Source: an uncultured Clostridia bacterium
GTDB lineage: Bacteria > Bacillota > Clostridia > Monoglobales > Firm-18
NCBI GenBank assembly: GCA_937914775.1
Contig: CALDNB010000001.1
Coordinates: 1 to 8,148 of the forward strand
Length of the DNA stretch: 8,148 bases
Reading direction: 5' to 3'
Shown: positions 6,721-8,148 of the stretch, one piece after another
Position numbering within the stretch: the first letter of the stretch is position 1
How the letters are laid out: each line of letters opens with the position of its first letter
Program-made: the position numbers and the translations under genes
The notes under the pieces: generated by a model
Databases searched by the model: none
Seen by the model: the letters and a program-made list of their open reading frames with translations, nothing else
What the model was told of the DNA's origin: nothing

Positions 6721-6730
6721 TATTTGAAGC

Positions 6731-6737
6731 AGGTGAT
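6731..6737 (+). promoter_or_regulatory. Ribosome binding site supporting a TTG start for the MgtC-family gene
   Basis: AGGTGAT matches the extended anti-Shine-Dalgarno and lies 4 nt before the TTG at 6742. The ATG at 6736 overlaps the site and is too close. The TTG at 6724 is upstream of it, with no site of its own. Confidence 0.6.
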
Positions 6738-6741
6738 GGTT

Positions 6742-7416
6742 TTGGGTATTTTACACTATGTTTTGACTGATATAATACAAATACAATATATTTTCAGAAT
6801 TCTTGTGGCAGGAATCTGCGGTATGATTATCGGTTTTGAAAGAAAGAACAGAGCAAAGGAAGCAGGTATAAGAACCCACTTTGTGGTTTGCTGCGGCTCC
6901 GCTCTTATTATGGTTATTTCAAAGTACGGTTTCCCCGATATGGTGGGACACGACGGCGCAAGAATGGCGGCACAGGTTGTAAGCGGCGTAGGTTTCTTAG
7001 GCGCAGGTATAATTTTCATTCAGAAAAGAACAGTAACAGGTCTTACAACTGCGGCAGGTATCTGGACAACATCAGGTATAGGTATGGCAATAGGTGCAGG
7101 TATGTACTCTGTAGGTATTGCATCAACAATTATAATTCTTGGTGCACAAATTATTTTGCACAAAAACTCAAAGTATCTTAAAAACAGAAAATTCAAAGTT
7201 ATAAGAGTTGTAACAGATAATAAAGAGGGCTTTCAGAAGTATGTTACAGAGATGCTTCTGAACGAAGAGATTATTGTTCACGATGTTGCGGTAATTAAAG
7301 CAGAAACAGGCAATAATTATGTATATGAGTTTGAAATTGAGATGGCGCCTGAAAAACAGGAGGAAGATGTAATAAATCTTTTCTCGTGCGAGTGTTCAAT
7401 CAAACCTTACAGATAG
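6742..7416 (+). CDS. MgtC/SapB family membrane protein
   Basis: A 224-residue membrane protein from the TTG at 6742. The family motifs are clear: GFERKNRAKEAGIRTH (31-46) after the first membrane segment, QVVSGVGFLGAGIIF (78-92), and GLTTAAGIWTTSGIGMAIGAG (100-120), with further hydrophobic segments around 47-60 and 122-139. The soluble C-terminal part (about 151-224) has the size and pattern of the ACT-like domain found in many members. MgtC itself is known from Salmonella magnesium limitation and intracellular growth; most homologues, this one probably included, have no settled function, and transport should not be assumed. It is the first gene of an operon with rex: the rex Shine-Dalgarno overlaps its stop codon. 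Confidence 0.92.
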   Translation: MGILHYVLTDIIQIQYIFRILVAGICGMIIGFERKNRAKEAGIRTHFVVCCGSALIMVISKYGFPDMVGHDGARMAAQVVSGVGFLGAGIIFIQKRTVTGLTTAAGIWTTSGIGMAIGAGMYSVGIASTIIILGAQIILHKNSKYLKNRKFKVIRVVTDNKEGFQKYVTEMLLNEEIIVHDVAVIKAETGNNYVYEFEIEMAPEKQEEDVINLFSCECSIKPYR

Positions 7417-7428
7417 GAGAATTAATTA

Positions 7429-8073
7429 ATGAATCAGAAAAAGAAAGTGTCGGCAGAGGTAATTAAAAGATTGCCTCGGTATTACAGATACTTGGGAGAT
7501 TTAAAGAAAAACGGAGTGGTACGGATTTCATCTAAGGCTCTTGCCGAAAGCATGAAGGTTACTGCTTCGCAAATAAGACAGGACTTTAACTGCTTCGGAA
7601 TGTTCGGTCAGCAGGGCTACGGATACAACGTAGAGGCGTTGCAGTCTGTTATCGGCGAAATTCTTGGTATAAATTCGGGACATAAAACAATTATAATCGG
7701 TGCAGGTTATCTGGGCCACGCTCTTGCTAACTATAAGCCGTTTGAAAAAAGAGGCTTCAGGTTAATAGGTATTTTTGATATAGACAAAGAAGTAATTGGT
7801 ACTAAAATTAACGATATTACCATAATGTCTATGGACGATATCGGAAAGTTTGTTAAATCACACAAGCCCGATATTGCAATAATAACAGTTCCCAAGGCAG
7901 CCGCAAACGAGGTTGTGGATACTTTAATCAAATGTAAAATAAAAGGGATATTAAACTTTACTTATACCGATATTGCTGTGTCTGAGGGTGTTTGTATAGA
8001 GAATGTGCATCCCAGCGATGCCCTTATGACTTTATCTTATAAAATGAAAAAAGAAAAGGAAGGCGAAATCTAA
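7429..8073 (+). CDS. rex: Redox-sensing transcriptional repressor Rex
   Basis: Rex senses the NADH/NAD+ ratio and represses fermentation and redox-balance genes; NADH releases it from DNA. The 214 residues fit the family. Residues about 11-60 are the winged helix, with VTASQIRQDF as the likely recognition helix region, followed by FGMFGQQGYGYNV (56-68), a Rex signature. The Rossmann domain starts at KTIIIGAGYLGHALA (86-100) with GxGxxG at 91-96 and D117 in FDID at the end of the second strand. The C-terminal helix that swaps between dimer subunits is also present (from about 195). The ATG has a good AGGAGA (7415-7420) overlapping the previous stop codon. The gene lies between an MgtC-family gene and thrC, and autoregulation is common in Rex. 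I found no canonical TTGTTA...TAACAA operator here. Confidence 0.97.
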   Translation: MNQKKKVSAEVIKRLPRYYRYLGDLKKNGVVRISSKALAESMKVTASQIRQDFNCFGMFGQQGYGYNVEALQSVIGEILGINSGHKTIIIGAGYLGHALANYKPFEKRGFRLIGIFDIDKEVIGTKINDITIMSMDDIGKFVKSHKPDIAIITVPKAAANEVVDTLIKCKIKGILNFTYTDIAVSEGVCIENVHPSDALMTLSYKMKKEKEGEI

Positions 8074-8148
8074 TGCAGTATAAAAGTACAAGAAGTGAAA
8101 ACTATAACTGCACCAGTGCAGAAGCAATAAAACAGGGCCTTTCACCTG
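8073..8148 (+). CDS. thrC: Threonine synthase, N-terminus (3' partial)
   Basis: The ATG shares one base with the rex stop (TAATG), and a purine-rich AAGGAAGG lies 9 nt upstream inside rex, which suggests translational coupling. Only 25 residues are visible. MQYKSTRSENYN followed by TSAEAIKQGLSP matches the start of the pyridoxal-phosphate enzyme threonine synthase, whose family opening is YxSTRG...S..EAI..GLAPDGG. That enzyme converts O-phosphohomoserine to threonine. The usual STRG reads STRS here. The catalytic lysine lies beyond the window, so the call rests on the N-terminal signature alone. Confidence 0.8.
   Translation, partial: MQYKSTRSENYNCTSAEAIKQGLSP

Noticed and set aside
6675..6725. 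Sporulation sigma-G or sigma-F promoter for spoVAC on the minus strand
   Set aside because: Only weak fragments such as CATAAA and GTATAT were visible; nothing matched both boxes at proper spacing.
6888..7181. Plus-strand frame inside the MgtC-family gene
   Set aside because: It is rich in Arg, Asn and Tyr, fully inside a gene with clear family motifs, and is an out-of-frame shadow.

Overview
The window looks like chromosomal DNA from an AT-rich, spore-forming member of the Clostridia. Four things point there: a stage V sporulation protein (SpoVAC), a Gram-positive RNase Y, a Rex redox repressor of the Firmicutes type, and a cell-surface protein anchored by three S-layer homology (SLH) motifs. 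Ribosome binding sites are strong AGGAGG types, and GTG and TTG starts are common. I cannot name the species. I see no mobile element, CRISPR array, tRNA or rRNA.

Left half (1-4490): three consecutive plus-strand genes for secreted or surface proteins. The first is cut by the left edge of the window and ends in a dockerin-like module. The second has a signal peptide, a region that reads as a divergent cohesin fold, an InlB-like repeat, a central domain of unknown function and three C-terminal SLH motifs. The third has a signal peptide and ends in the same type of dockerin-like module as the first. A perfect 10-bp GC-rich hairpin lies between genes one and two. Genes two and three are 16 bp apart, and a strong intrinsic terminator closes the set. 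My inference is a small self-contained cohesin/dockerin surface assembly: an SLH-anchored receptor flanked by two ligands. No catalytic domain is visible in any of the three, so this would be adhesion or scaffolding rather than a classical cellulosome.

Middle (4500-6191): a near-consensus vegetative promoter drives a monocistronic RNase Y gene, which ends in a terminator that converging spoVAC may share. The best Shine-Dalgarno sequence of the RNase Y gene fits an ATT start codon better than the overlapping GTG.

Right half (6191-8148): spoVAC stands alone on the minus strand, without spoVAD or spoVAE beside it. Diverging from it is a promoter with overlapping AT-rich inverted repeats. This promoter leads into a tight operon of an MgtC/SapB-family membrane protein, the Rex repressor and the start of threonine synthase (thrC), which runs off the right edge. 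No stretch over 300 bases lacks a gene; the longest gaps are about 100-150 bases and hold the promoters and terminators listed.
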